Shown: piece by piece, positions 9,446 to 18,888 of the stretch | Layout: the number at the start of each line of letters is the position of its first letter | How positions within the stretch are numbered: position 1 is the first letter of the stretch | Assembly: GCA_031399025.1 (NCBI GenBank) | Contig: JANNOJ010000022.1 | Coordinates: 158,408-222,407 of the forward strand | DNA: 64,000 nt | From: CBDBZL01 sp031399025 | GTDB lineage: Bacteria > Pseudomonadota > Alphaproteobacteria > Sphingomonadales > Sphingomonadaceae | Direction of reading: 5' to 3' | Made by a program: the position numbers and the translations under genes | Notes under the pieces: generated by a model | Told to the model about the DNA's origin: nothing | Database searches by the model: none | The model's input: only the letters and a program-made list of their open reading frames with translations

Positions 9446-10767
9446 TCACCCGCCACCCGGATGCCGGTGACCACGGCCATGCCGGGCCGCAGCACGTCTG
9501 ACTGGACCACGGTCAAACGCCCGTTGCTCTCGCCGGTGATCACCGCGACCGCCGCCAGCGTGCCGTCTTCCTGCACCACATGCACCGTCTGCCGGCTGCC
9601 GATGCCGATGCTGGCCCGCTGCTCCTCCTCCTCCAGGCCAACCTGCGGGTTGAGCGGATTGCCGCCCGTCTCCTCCGTTTCGGGGTCGAAGCGCAGCGCG
9701 GCGTTGGGCACCAGCAGCCGCGTGCCCGTGCTGGCGGTGGCGACGGTGGCCGTGGCCGTCATGCCGGCCCGCAGCAGGCCATCGGTATTGTTCACCGCCA
9801 GGCGCGCCTCGTAGTTCACCACCGAGTCGGTTGCGGCGGCGCCGGTCGTCTCCTGTTGGCTCTCGCTGGCAATGTTGCCCGAAGCAAGGTCGATCCGGGT
9901 CACCTGCGCGGGGAAGCGGCGGCCGGGATAGGCATCGACGGTGAAGGTGGCCCGCTGGCCTGGCTCCACCTGGGCGACGTCGGCCTCGTCGATATCGATC
10001 CGCAGCTGCATCACCGACAGATCCTCGGCGAGCACGAACAGCGTGGGCGTGCTGAAGCTGGCGGCCACGGTCTGGCCGGGTTCGACCTGGCGGTCGAGGA
10101 CCACGCCCGAGACCGGCGAGCGGATCACCGCGCGGTCGAGGTTGGTGAGATAGGTCGACAGCTGGGCCTGCGCGTTGGTGACGTTGGCCTGCGCCGAGGC
10201 GACGCTGGCAAGGTCGCGGCGGACATTGGCTTCGGCCGTCTCGAGTTCGGTCTGCGAGGGGACGCGGCCATCGGACAGGCGCTGCACCTCGACCAGCCGG
10301 GCGAGCTGGGCCTGGTCGGCCTCCAGCGTCGCGCGGGCCTGCGCCACCGCGGCGCGGGCGGCGTCGAGATTGGCGCGGCCTTGCGCGATCTGGTCCTCGA
10401 TGACGTCGGTGTTGATCCGGGCGATTACCTGGCCCCGGCGCACCGCGTCGTTGACGTCGACATAGACCTGGTCGATCCGCCCCGAGACCTCCGAGCCGAC
10501 CTGCACCAGGTTGGTGGGGCGCAGATTGCCGGTGGCCACCACGGTCAGATCGAGGCTGCGGCGCTGCACCTCCTCGGTGATGTAGTCGGGGGGCCGCTCG
10601 CCCGGCGCGAAGATGGCCCAGGCGCCGGCCGCAAGCAGCACCAGCAGCGCCGGGATCCAGACCATCCGGCGCTTCCACCAGGGCCGGGGCTTGGCGGTGT
10701 CGAGGTAGGCGCCGATGTCGTCGGCCTCGCTGCCGGGGGCAATCGGCGTGGTGGTCTGGTCCATCAA
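9442..10767 (-). CDS. MacA-like periplasmic adaptor (membrane fusion protein)
   Basis: The 441-residue protein has one N-terminal membrane anchor (MVWIPALLVLLAAGAWAIFA, about residues 35-54). A barrel-sandwich half (GSEVSGRIDQVYVDVND), a long coiled coil rich in Ala/Gln, the closing lipoyl half (RSPVSGVVLDRQVEPGQTV), a beta-barrel and a membrane-proximal domain follow. It would link the MacB-type pump to the outer-membrane channel. It shares four-base overlaps with both neighbours. Confidence 0.93.
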   Translation of the reverse strand: MMDQTTTPIAPGSEADDIGAYLDTAKPRPWWKRRMVWIPALLVLLAAGAWAIFAPGERPPDYITEEVQRRSLDLTVVATGNLRPTNLVQVGSEVSGRIDQVYVDVNDAVRRGQVIARINTDVIEDQIAQGRANLDAARAAVAQARATLEADQAQLARLVEVQRLSDGRVPSQTELETAEANVRRDLASVASAQANVTNAQAQLSTYLTNLDRAVIRSPVSGVVLDRQVEPGQTVAASFSTPTLFVLAEDLSVMQLRIDIDEADVAQVEPGQRATFTVDAYPGRRFPAQVTRIDLASGNIASESQQETTGAAATDSVVNYEARLAVNNTDGLLRAGMTATATVATASTGTRLLVPNAALRFDPETEETGGNPLNPQVGLEEEEQRASIGIGSRQTVHVVQEDGTLAAVAVITGESNGRLTVVQSDVLRPGMAVVTGIRVAGE

Positions 10768-12200
10768 TTGTTCCTGTTGCCGGTACTGGCATCGGCCAGC
10801 AGAGGGTAATCGGCCTCGCTCCAGCCGCCGCCCAGCGCCTGGGTGAGGCGGACGAAGGCGCTGGCGCGGTCGGCCTGGGCGGCTACCAGCTCGTTACGGG
10901 CCGACAGCAGCTGGTTTTCGGTGGTGAGCAGGTCCTGGAAGTCGGTCAGCCCGGCCTGGTACTGGCTGCGCGCCAGAATGGCGGAATTGTTTGCGGCATC
11001 CACTGCCTCCTCGTTGATCGCCACGCGCTCTTCCGCGGTGCGGCGGGCGATTGCGGCGCTCTCCACCTCCTCGAGCGCGACGAGGATGCTCTGCTCCCAG
11101 GCGGCCAGCGCGGCACGGGCCGCCGCCTCGGTGCTCTCGATCTGCGCCTGGGTGCGGCCGCCGTCGAACAGCAACTGGCTGACGTTGGCGAACAGCCCGC
11201 CGGTCACGGTGTCGAACAGGTTGCTCAGCGTGGCGGTGCCCGGGCCGATATTGCCCGAGAGGCGGACCAGCGGCAGCAATTGGGCCCGGGCAATGCCGAT
11301 CCGCTCGGTACTCGCTACCAGGCTCGCCTCGGCGCCGCGCACGTCGGGCCGGCGGCGCAGCACTTCGGCGGGCGGGGCGAAGCCGGCGAGCGAGGCGGGG
11401 ACCGGAACCGGGGTGGGCACTGCTTGGGTGAGTTCGGCCAGCACCTCGCCCGGCGGCTCGCCGATGAGCGTGGAGATGGAGTTGGCGGTCGCCGCCAGTG
11501 AGCTTTCCAGCAGCGGGATGGTCGCCGCGGTCTGCGCCCGCTGCGCCCGCGCCTGCTCGACATCCAGGCTGGAAACAAGACCGGCCTCCACCCGCCAGCG
11601 GGCGATCTGCAGATTGTCGTCCTGGAAAGCGAGCGTATCGCGGGCGATCGCCAGCTGCTCGCCGGTGGAGCGGGCGTCGATGATGCCGAGCGCCACCTGG
11701 CCCACGATCAGCCGCTGCAGGTCGGCGAGCGAATAGCCGGCGGCGACCAGGTCGGCCTGCGAGGCCGCGACATCGCCGCTGATGCTGCCGAACAGGTCGG
11801 CCTCCCAGCTCGCATCGACGCTGCCCGACAGCTGCACGCCGTCGCGCGCGAAATCGCCGAGGTCGCGGGTGAGGCCGCCGCTGGCGTTCACCGTGGGCGA
11901 ATAGCCCGCTTGCGCCTGCGCCAATGTGCTGCGCGCCTGGTCCAGTCGCGCAAGCCCTTGCGCCAGGTCGCGGTTGGCGAGGATTGCGCGCTCGACATAG
12001 TCGTTGAGCAGCGGATCGCCCAGCAGGCGCCAGTATTGCGCGAGATCGACCGCTATTGGCGCCGGATCGCTTTCGCTCCAGGCCGCCGGGATCACCACGC
12101 CGGGCGCGGGCACGTCGGGTCGCAGGCTGGTGCACCCGGCGAGTCCGAGCAGTCCCAGCAGCAGGATGCATGGATGCGTGCCTGGCACGCGCCGGTTCAT
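10764..12200 (-). CDS. NodT-family outer-membrane efflux lipoprotein (TolC-like)
   Basis: The 478-residue channel starts at ATG 12198-12200 with a short signal peptide and the lipobox LAGC, so the mature N-terminal Cys is lipidated. Two repeats of long alpha-helical hairpins follow the TolC pattern. The RRRPDVRGAEASL motif before the second repeat and PGEVLAEL upstream are typical of NodT/OprM proteins. It is the first gene of the four-gene efflux operon. The longer open frame up to 12263 was not used because the signal peptide begins at the chosen Met. Confidence 0.92.
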   Translation of the reverse strand: MNRRVPGTHPCILLLGLLGLAGCTSLRPDVPAPGVVIPAAWSESDPAPIAVDLAQYWRLLGDPLLNDYVERAILANRDLAQGLARLDQARSTLAQAQAGYSPTVNASGGLTRDLGDFARDGVQLSGSVDASWEADLFGSISGDVAASQADLVAAGYSLADLQRLIVGQVALGIIDARSTGEQLAIARDTLAFQDDNLQIARWRVEAGLVSSLDVEQARAQRAQTAATIPLLESSLAATANSISTLIGEPPGEVLAELTQAVPTPVPVPASLAGFAPPAEVLRRRPDVRGAEASLVASTERIGIARAQLLPLVRLSGNIGPGTATLSNLFDTVTGGLFANVSQLLFDGGRTQAQIESTEAAARAALAAWEQSILVALEEVESAAIARRTAEERVAINEEAVDAANNSAILARSQYQAGLTDFQDLLTTENQLLSARNELVAAQADRASAFVRLTQALGGGWSEADYPLLADASTGNRNN

Positions 12201-12890
12201 TGCCGTGGACCCCCGTACGCAAAGCCTGCCATCCCCCGGCAGGCGTACTCTTGCAAGCACCATGCCTCAACCAAGGCTTTGTAACAAATGGTATTCATCT
12301 TTAACCCTGTCGTTCCTCCTGCAATCATGCCGCCGCTGCCATGCCCGAAATTGCCGCCGATCCCGCGGCGTGGCGGCTCGCCCTGAGCGTCGCGCTGGGT
12401 TTGGGCGGCGGGCGACGGGCGCACTGCGCGTCCTGTGCCAGTCAACTCGCTCGATCGGCGCTCCCGGCGAGCGGGCTGGACGGCCGCCTGGCGGTCCCCA
12501 TGCGCGATCTCGCGCCCGGGCTGGGGATCGCATCGACCGATGCAATTTGCGATCCGACCAGCTTCGTCGCCCGCCCTGCGGACATCGCCCGGCTGTTTGG
12601 CGCCCGCCTGCCGATCGGCCCGCGCGATCGTCCCGTTCATCGGCACGCTCCTGGCGCGCGGGGTAGCCACCGGCGGCTCAGATAGGGTGATCGCAGCCGG
12701 CGGCGATCGGTCTGTGACGGGAGGCCGTTGGTCGCAGAGTGGATGGTTCGAGCGGATCGCGGCGGGCTGCCGCCTCGCGGCGCCGGCCCGTGCCCGCTGA
12801 GCCGCCCGCGAACGCGCCCGCTACCACGCCGCCGCCCGGCTGAGCCGGCGCACTGGAGAAGCCTGCCGACGCGCCCTATCTAGCGGGGCG
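12201..12890. other. 690-base intergenic region upstream of the efflux operon; no confident gene
   Basis: Near the efflux operon the palindrome TTTGTAACAAA (12278-12288) sits about 80 bases upstream of the tolC-like start in AT-rich DNA. It is a candidate operator or promoter element. An open frame at 12341-12685 (+) encodes 114 residues containing ICDPTSFVARPADIARLFG. It changes frame relative to a plausible continuation after about 12630, so it may be a decayed gene, but I cannot place it in a family. Confidence 0.35.
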
Positions 12891-13757
12891 ATGAGCGGCA
12901 TGATGGCTCCTTCCCAAAGCTTTCCCGACGACCGCGCCGCCCTGCGCGCCGCGGCCGGGGAAGGCTGCGGCCTCGCTACCATCGTCGGGATCGAGGGCAG
13001 CTTCTCGCGCCGGCTGGGGGCGCAGCTGGCGGTCCGTGTCGATGGCTCGGTCATCGGCAGCCTGGCCGACGGCTGCCTGGAACACCAGCTCGCCCGCGAG
13101 ATCGGCGAGGGCGGCCGGGCGCGGGTGATGCGCTTTGGCGCGGGCTCGCCGCTGATCGACTTCCGCCTGCCCTGCGGCAGCGGGCTCGACATCCTGGTCG
13201 ACCCCGCGCCCGACCGCGCGGCCTGCGCCGCCGCGCTCGGCAAGCTCGTAGGGCGCGAGGAGGCGGTGCTCGCGCTGCCCGTGCCCAAGGGTATGGGCCT
13301 GCTGGAGCGGCGCGCCTTCGTGCCCGCGCTGCGGCTGGTGCTGTTCGGCGAAGGGCCCGAGCTGGAGGCTATGACGGCGTTGGCCTGCGCCGCCGGTATC
13401 GAGGCGCAACCCTATCGCAAGGATCACTCCGGCGTCGCGCTCGGTCGGGCACCGGAAGGGATCACGGCCGACCGCTGGACCGCAATCCTGCTGCTGTTCC
13501 ACGATCATGAGTGGGAACAGCCCCTCCTCGAATGGGCGCTGCGCACGCCGGCCTGCTTCATCGGCGCGCAAGGCGGGCGCCAGGCGCGCGAGGAGCGGCT
13601 GGCGCGGCTCCGGGCGCAGGAGATCGCGCCGGGCGAAGTGGCGCGCGTGCGAAGCCCGGTGGGCGTCGTGGGGCACAGTCGCGAGCCGGTGCCGCTGGCG
13701 CTCTCGGCGCTGGCGCAGGTGGTCGGCGAGTATGAAGCCCTTCATCCACACGCCTGA
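12891..13757 (+). CDS. xdhC: XdhC/CoxI-family molybdoenzyme maturation protein
   Basis: XdhC-type proteins bind molybdenum cofactor, promote its sulfuration and deliver it to xanthine dehydrogenase or aldehyde-oxidoreductase partners. The 288-residue protein has the N-terminal XdhC/CoxI domain (GLATIVGIEGSFSRRLGAQ and ADGCLEHQLAREI) and a C-terminal Rossmann-like domain (FIGAQGGRQAREERL). It is followed 20 bases later by a MobA-like transferase, the normal partner. No xdhA, xdhB or cox structural subunit is in the window, so the client enzyme is elsewhere. Confidence 0.85.
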   Translation: MSGMMAPSQSFPDDRAALRAAAGEGCGLATIVGIEGSFSRRLGAQLAVRVDGSVIGSLADGCLEHQLAREIGEGGRARVMRFGAGSPLIDFRLPCGSGLDILVDPAPDRAACAAALGKLVGREEAVLALPVPKGMGLLERRAFVPALRLVLFGEGPELEAMTALACAAGIEAQPYRKDHSGVALGRAPEGITADRWTAILLLFHDHEWEQPLLEWALRTPACFIGAQGGRQAREERLARLRAQEIAPGEVARVRSPVGVVGHSREPVPLALSALAQVVGEYEALHPHA

Positions 13758-13777
13758 GCTGATCCCGGTCAGGGCGC

Positions 13778-14371
13778 GTGGCTAGCGGCAGGGTCGTTGT
13801 AGCGGTGCTGGCCGCCGGGCGCGGCACGCGCTTCGGCGGCGGCAAGCTCGATGCGCCCTGTGCCGGCAAACCGGTCGGCCGCTGGGTGCTCGACGCCGTC
13901 GCCGCGGCCGGGCTGGCGCCGGGCGTTTGTGTCGTCGGGCCGGATTTGCCGCGCTATCTCGCCGATGCTCCCGGCTGGACGATGGCGATCAATCCTCGGC
14001 CCGAGGATGGCCTGGCCGGTTCCCTCGCGATCGCCGCTCACCACGCCGAGCCGCGCGACGCCGCCGCGTTGCTGGTGGTGCTGGCCGACATGCCGCTCGT
14101 CACGCCCGCTTTGCTGCGCCAGCTGGCAAGCCAGCCTGGCCCCGCGGCAACCGATCGCGGGTCGGGCGGTCCCGGCGTGCCAGCGTTGCTGCCCCGGATG
14201 CTGTTCGCCAACCTCGCCCGCGCACACGGCGATCGCGGCGCCGCTTCGCTGCTGGCGACTCTGCCCGGCCTGACCCTCGTCTCGCCCCCGCCCGAGACGC
14301 TCATCGACGTCGACACGCCGGCCGATCTGGCGCGCGCGGCCGTCATCCTGTACGCCCGCCAGGGCGCCTGA
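13778..14371 (+). CDS. Molybdenum cofactor nucleotidyltransferase (MobA-like NTP transferase)
   Basis: This 197-residue protein has the nucleotidyltransferase signature LAAGRGTRFGGGK at residues 10-22, a PEDGLAGSL loop and the metal-binding VVLADMPLV segment. It resembles MocA-type enzymes that make molybdopterin cytosine dinucleotide for aldehyde-oxidase-family enzymes. The start is GTG 13778. Adjacent xdhC supports this role. MCD or MGD specificity cannot be read from sequence alone. Confidence 0.82.
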   Translation: MASGRVVVAVLAAGRGTRFGGGKLDAPCAGKPVGRWVLDAVAAAGLAPGVCVVGPDLPRYLADAPGWTMAINPRPEDGLAGSLAIAAHHAEPRDAAALLVVLADMPLVTPALLRQLASQPGPAATDRGSGGPGVPALLPRMLFANLARAHGDRGAASLLATLPGLTLVSPPPETLIDVDTPADLARAAVILYARQGA

Positions 14372-14573
14372 CCGGTCCCGGCGGCCGGGGGTAGCGGGCT
14401 AGGTCACAAGGTGGACCGATCGCGGACACCCGGCTTTCGCTGACCTGCCCCATATTGGTTCTATCGCTGGCCTAAGCACACGGAAGCGCCCGATCTGGGC
14501 GGCCGCGCTGCTACCGGAACAATGCCGGGACATCGGCCGGGATATGGGGCCGGGATATGGGGAGAGCGTGGCG

Positions 14574-16000
14574 ATGGTCGCTGGATTGAGCAGCCCGGTA
14601 TTCATCAACGAATTGCACTACGACAATGCCGGCACCGATGCCGGCGAATTCGTGGAAGTCGCCAACCCGACCGGGATCGACCTGACCGGCTGGGTGCTCA
14701 CGCTGTACAACGGCAATGGCGGGGCGGCCTACGGAACTCCCGTCGCGCTGAGCGGCACTGCCGCTTTCACCACGCTCGATTTTCCCGCCAACGGCATCCA
14801 GAACGGTGCTCCCGATGGGCTCGCCCTGTCGAACAGTGCAGGGCTGGTGCAGTTCCTCTCCTACGAAGGGGCGTTCGCCGCCACCGATGGCCCCGCCGCG
14901 GGCCAGACCAGCACCGACATCGGCGTGCTCGAAGACGGCACCGGCACGATCGGTCAGTCGCTGCAGCTGACCGGAACCGGCGCGGTCTCTACGGCGATTT
15001 CGCCTGGGCTGCTCCGGCCGCCGAGACGCCGGGCACGGTCAACACCGGCCAAACCCTGGCCGCCGGTCCGGCGCCGGCCGGCTTCGTCATCAACGAATTC
15101 CGTATCTCCGCCGCCTCGCCGGGCGATGCGACCAACAATTTCCTCGAACTGTACGGCGCTGCCGGCGCCGCGGCGACCGGCCTGACGCTGCTGGTCATCT
15201 CGGGCGAATTCGCGCCGGGCTCGGTCGATTTCGCCTACGACCTGTCGGCCGGCACGGCGGATGCCGACGGCTTCCTGCTGCTGGCCAACCCGGCCTCCAC
15301 TTACGCGCTCGATCCCGGCGACGTGACCGCCAGCGGGCTCGGCTTCTTCGGCTCGCCCACCACCTTCCTGCTGGTACAGGACTACACCGGCACCGCCGGC
15401 GCCGATCTCGACACCGACAATGATGGCGTATTCGACACCGCGCCATGGTCAGCCATCGTCGATTCGCTCACGCTGGTCGACGGCGACGCCACTCCCGACC
15501 GCAATTATTCGACCAACATCCTGGGCCCCGACGGCAATTTCGCCCCCGCCGCCGGCGCCCGCGCGAGCGACGGCGACGGCGCCTTCGTCCAGGGTTCGTT
15601 CGGCGCCACCGGCATCGACACGCCCGGCTTCAGCAACGAGCCCGACACCAGCGCGCCCCCGGTCATCGGCCCCAACACCGGCGAGCTGCGCGTCGCGACC
15701 TATAACGCCTCGCTCAACCGGGGGACGCTCGGCCAGCTGATCACCGACCTGTCGACGCCGAACAACGCGCAGGCCAAACGGGTCGCCGAGATCATCCAGA
15801 AGGCCGATCCCGACATCCTACTGATCAACGAGTTCGATTACGACGCCAACGGCACCGCCGCGCAGCTCTTCCTGGATAATTACCTCAACGTGGCGCAGGG
15901 TTCGAGCACCGCGGTCGATTACCCCTATTTCTATGTCGCCTCGTCCAACACCGGCATTCCGACCGGGTTCGACCTCAACAAGAGCGGCGCAACAAAATAA
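14574..16000 (+). pseudogene. Broken extracellular nuclease: lamin-tail domains plus N-terminal part of an EEP domain
   Basis: The protein begins without a signal peptide, as type I-secreted proteins do. A lamin-tail-like domain starts at VFINELHYDNAGTDAGEF and a second similar domain at VINEFRISAASPGD. The endonuclease/exonuclease/phosphatase (EEP) domain then opens with LRVATYN and the metal-binding ILLINEFDYD. Two lesions are visible. A one-base loss near 14984 moves the frame between GQSLQLTGTG and YGDFAWAAPAA. The EEP domain then stops abruptly at FDLNKSGATK, where base composition falls sharply. The downstream catalytic Asp/His motifs are missing, so it should be inactive. A matching C-terminal end appears at 18888 in the next gene. 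Confidence 0.75.
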
Positions 16001-18888
16001 TGGTGACGCCTTCCGAGTTGAAGACCGGCAGCCTCCTGCCATCACGTTTACCGTTGATACTAGAACAATCATCTTGGCCGCACAAATCGCAGACTATCGT
16101 CATTAACGCCCCGGATAGAAACAATAAGGGTACGCCGCCAGGGCCAAGTTGAAATCTTTTCGCGCCATTTGGCGAGATTGAAGGAGTCAAGCGTCATTTG
16201 CATCGAACGCTGACATGCCAAGCTAGCTTGTAAGGGAGAAACATCGGATGCGTGTCGTTCGACTTGGCAGCTTAGAGCCTTTCCGTCTTCGTCAATCGAT
16301 AAAACCAACTCGACTTCTCCTGACTGAAGATCTCTGCGGGAGGATTGTGGGGCTCCCTGCGCATAAACAGAAAAACTAGAAACAAGCGCTGTAAGCGCAA
16401 GCACCGCAGGTCTATCCATGACACCTATAATTGGAGGAAGAAATGGTCTTAGATCCACGTATCTCGCCCATCTTTGATTTAAGTGATCTTCAAAACGACA
16501 CGTCAATTTATGCTGCCGCGACGACGACCGAAATAGCGACGATAACGGCTGCTCTCAATCAGCTATACGCGGACCCAAACTTCTTTGAACATTTTCTTCC
16601 AACACAGAGTCCGCTCGGTAGTCCACCAATTATTAAAGTACGCTTAATGGATGCGCCGGGTCAGGCATTTTTTGCTGCGGCAGGGCAAACATTCACTGTA
16701 GCCTCCAATAGCGTGACCTTTGTCAACAGCACCATCGGACTCAGTTCGGACATTCTCGCCGGTATTGACGCCGAGACGATCTATGGCGGAATGGACAACG
16801 CCTCGTTTGCATCGATCCTTAGGCATGAAATTGCGCATTCGGTCCTGACGCCTCAATATGTGCCGGGTCGCTATATCGAAGAAACAGCAAATTTTATTGA
16901 CAATTATTATGCCAAAAAGAATGGCGAGGTAACTCTGGAGTTTATGGGCCACGTTGCGAACGTTCCAGACTCGTACATATCCGCCTCGGCTATCTCATAC
17001 TTAGACGGGTATGACATGACCTCTCGGGGCTCATTAACATCCGCGTCTGACGATCTACAGTTTCGCTTTACTGATAGCGGCGGGAACCAAATAAATAAAA
17101 TTTACTATGGCGAAGGTCACAATGGTTTAGATCACCTTATCACAATAGAGGCGGTGGCGTCATCATTTCCTGTGTTAAACATCCAGTCTGGCGAATTCGC
17201 TCAGCCAGAGTACGATGAAATCATTTTGAATAGCCTAGTCGAAGATGTTCAGATGAAGATTAATCAGATCTCGGCGACAAGAGGTGCATTGGATAATCTT
17301 ATTGCTCAGTTTGAAGCCATCAGTATCGATGAAAGCTTGTTCGACTGGATACTTCCAATTGTATCTGAGTTTAGGAACGCTTTTTCGATCTCGGGCCCTG
17401 ACACGCTGCTCACCGTCTCAGCGGAAAGATTTTACGAAGATCTAAGTCCCCTTGATCCTCTCTCCGTTGATATCCTTGATGTCCAGGGTCCTGTGAATTC
17501 CGGAGCAATGAGTGATGCTAATGCAAGCGCCATCCTGAGGCTCGATGCAAGTGGTACAATGGGTACGCTGATCTTTGGTGCATCGGGCGTAACTCAGCTC
17601 GGCGTCCCCGGATCGCGAGGCGTCCACCTGGGCGGTTCGACCGATTTGCTGGTTGGTGGCACCGGAAGTGATGTGTTGGTCCTCGGCGACGGTGTGAGTT
17701 CTTCGGGCACTTCGCGAAATTTAGCGATCGGCGGGAGCGGTACCGATGTGATGGTAGGCTCGAGTCACGCTAACGTGCGAGGCACGTTAATCGGCGGCGG
17801 AAATGATGACTGGGACGGGGGCTACGACATCTTTGTTAGTGGCGCCGGCCTTGACTACATAATTGGAGATTGGGGCGGTGGAGACTTAGTCTCCTACTCT
17901 GGATCAACCAGCGGTGTCACAATAGACCTAAGCCAATCAACGACAATTTCGTTTGTGGATGGAGATGGCCAAACAATAGATGCTAATGCGTTTATGGGCT
18001 TTGGTGGTGACGCACAGGGCGACCGTTACGTCGATGCTGAGATATTCCTAGGAAGCGCCACACAGGCAAATACATTTATCGGAGCTTTAGACCCAAGTTG
18101 GTCATCACATACTTTCGTAGGGGGAGCTGAAGCCGATACGTTCTACCTTACTAATGGCGATGCTGCATTCGGTGGAGGCGGTGCAGATGTATTTTATATA
18201 GACTCCACGGAGCAGTATTCGAATTATCACATTTATGGTTTAGATGCCGAAGACATACTGATGGTCGATGGCGTTGTTTACACGGGTAGAACTCGGACTT
18301 TAGACGTTCATGCCATCGAGGATCCTGACGGCATTCTTCTCGGGTATGAGTACAATGTCACCTCAGATACAAGCGCTTGGAACCCCGCATATCACAGTTT
18401 TGGTAACCAGACTTACGGGCCCGGTATAAGTGACCAAACTCGAGGGGAATACCTTTTTTATGGCCATGTCGGTGAACCCGGTGATCCTGGCTTTGGACCG
18501 GAAGTGGGAGGACCGCTGTCCGGCACCGCTCAGCTAACGTTTTTTGATTACGTATCTGAAACGGCCCTGAATGTAAATTTGATCGGCTGGGAGGAAGGGG
18601 ATCTCGGGATCAACATGTCAATGGAGAACCCCAGTTTAGACGCGTCCACTGCCGGTATATGGCAGTCGAACGGCGATGATATGTTCAACGGCTGGCGATA
18701 CAACTCGGGATATGGCTATTCCAGCATGTCCGATGGTCCTGCTGAGGATGCGTCGCCTTTTACAATAAGGCAACAAATGGCTTATCTAGGTGGGGGACCG
18801 GAAAACGTCTACGAACTTGCGTTGGAAGAGATTGGGGCCGGTAATAGGGAAAGCGATGGCAGATTGTTCTTCGCCAGTAGCGCCGCTT
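16000..18888. mobile_element. Inserted lower-GC module interrupting the nuclease locus (boundaries approximate)
   Basis: Base composition changes from strongly GC-rich to roughly balanced just after the nuclease fragment and returns to GC-rich at about 18860-18890. Inside are a minus-strand secreted-protein gene and the first 812 or so codons of an HExxH/RTX gene. No transposase, integrase or clear terminal repeat is present. Left and right edges share only short similar words (AGCGGCGC facing AGCGCCGC). The mechanism of entry is therefore unknown, and allelic replacement is as likely as insertion. Confidence 0.6.
16069..16419 (-). CDS. Small secreted protein with a TonB C-terminal-like domain
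   Basis: The 116-residue protein begins MDRPAVLALTALVSSFSVYAQ, a signal peptide with cleavage likely after YAQ or nearby. The mature part has a VELVLSIDEDGKALSCQVER strand pair and a second cysteine at LACQRS, the layout of small TonB-C-like periplasmic proteins. A longer open frame extends to 16506, but the signal peptide fixes the start at 16417-16419. It lies head to head with the RTX gene, 23 bases apart. Function unknown; an accessory or protective partner of the RTX protein is possible. Confidence 0.55.
   Translation of the reverse strand: MDRPAVLALTALVSSFSVYAQGAPQSSRRDLQSGEVELVLSIDEDGKALSCQVERHASDVSPLQASLACQRSMQMTLDSFNLAKWREKISTWPWRRTLIVSIRGVNDDSLRFVRPR

Noticed and set aside
12341..12685. 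114-residue plus-strand open frame upstream of xdhC
   Set aside because: No recognisable family, no good ribosome-binding site and signs of a frame change, so it is kept only as a note on the intergenic region.
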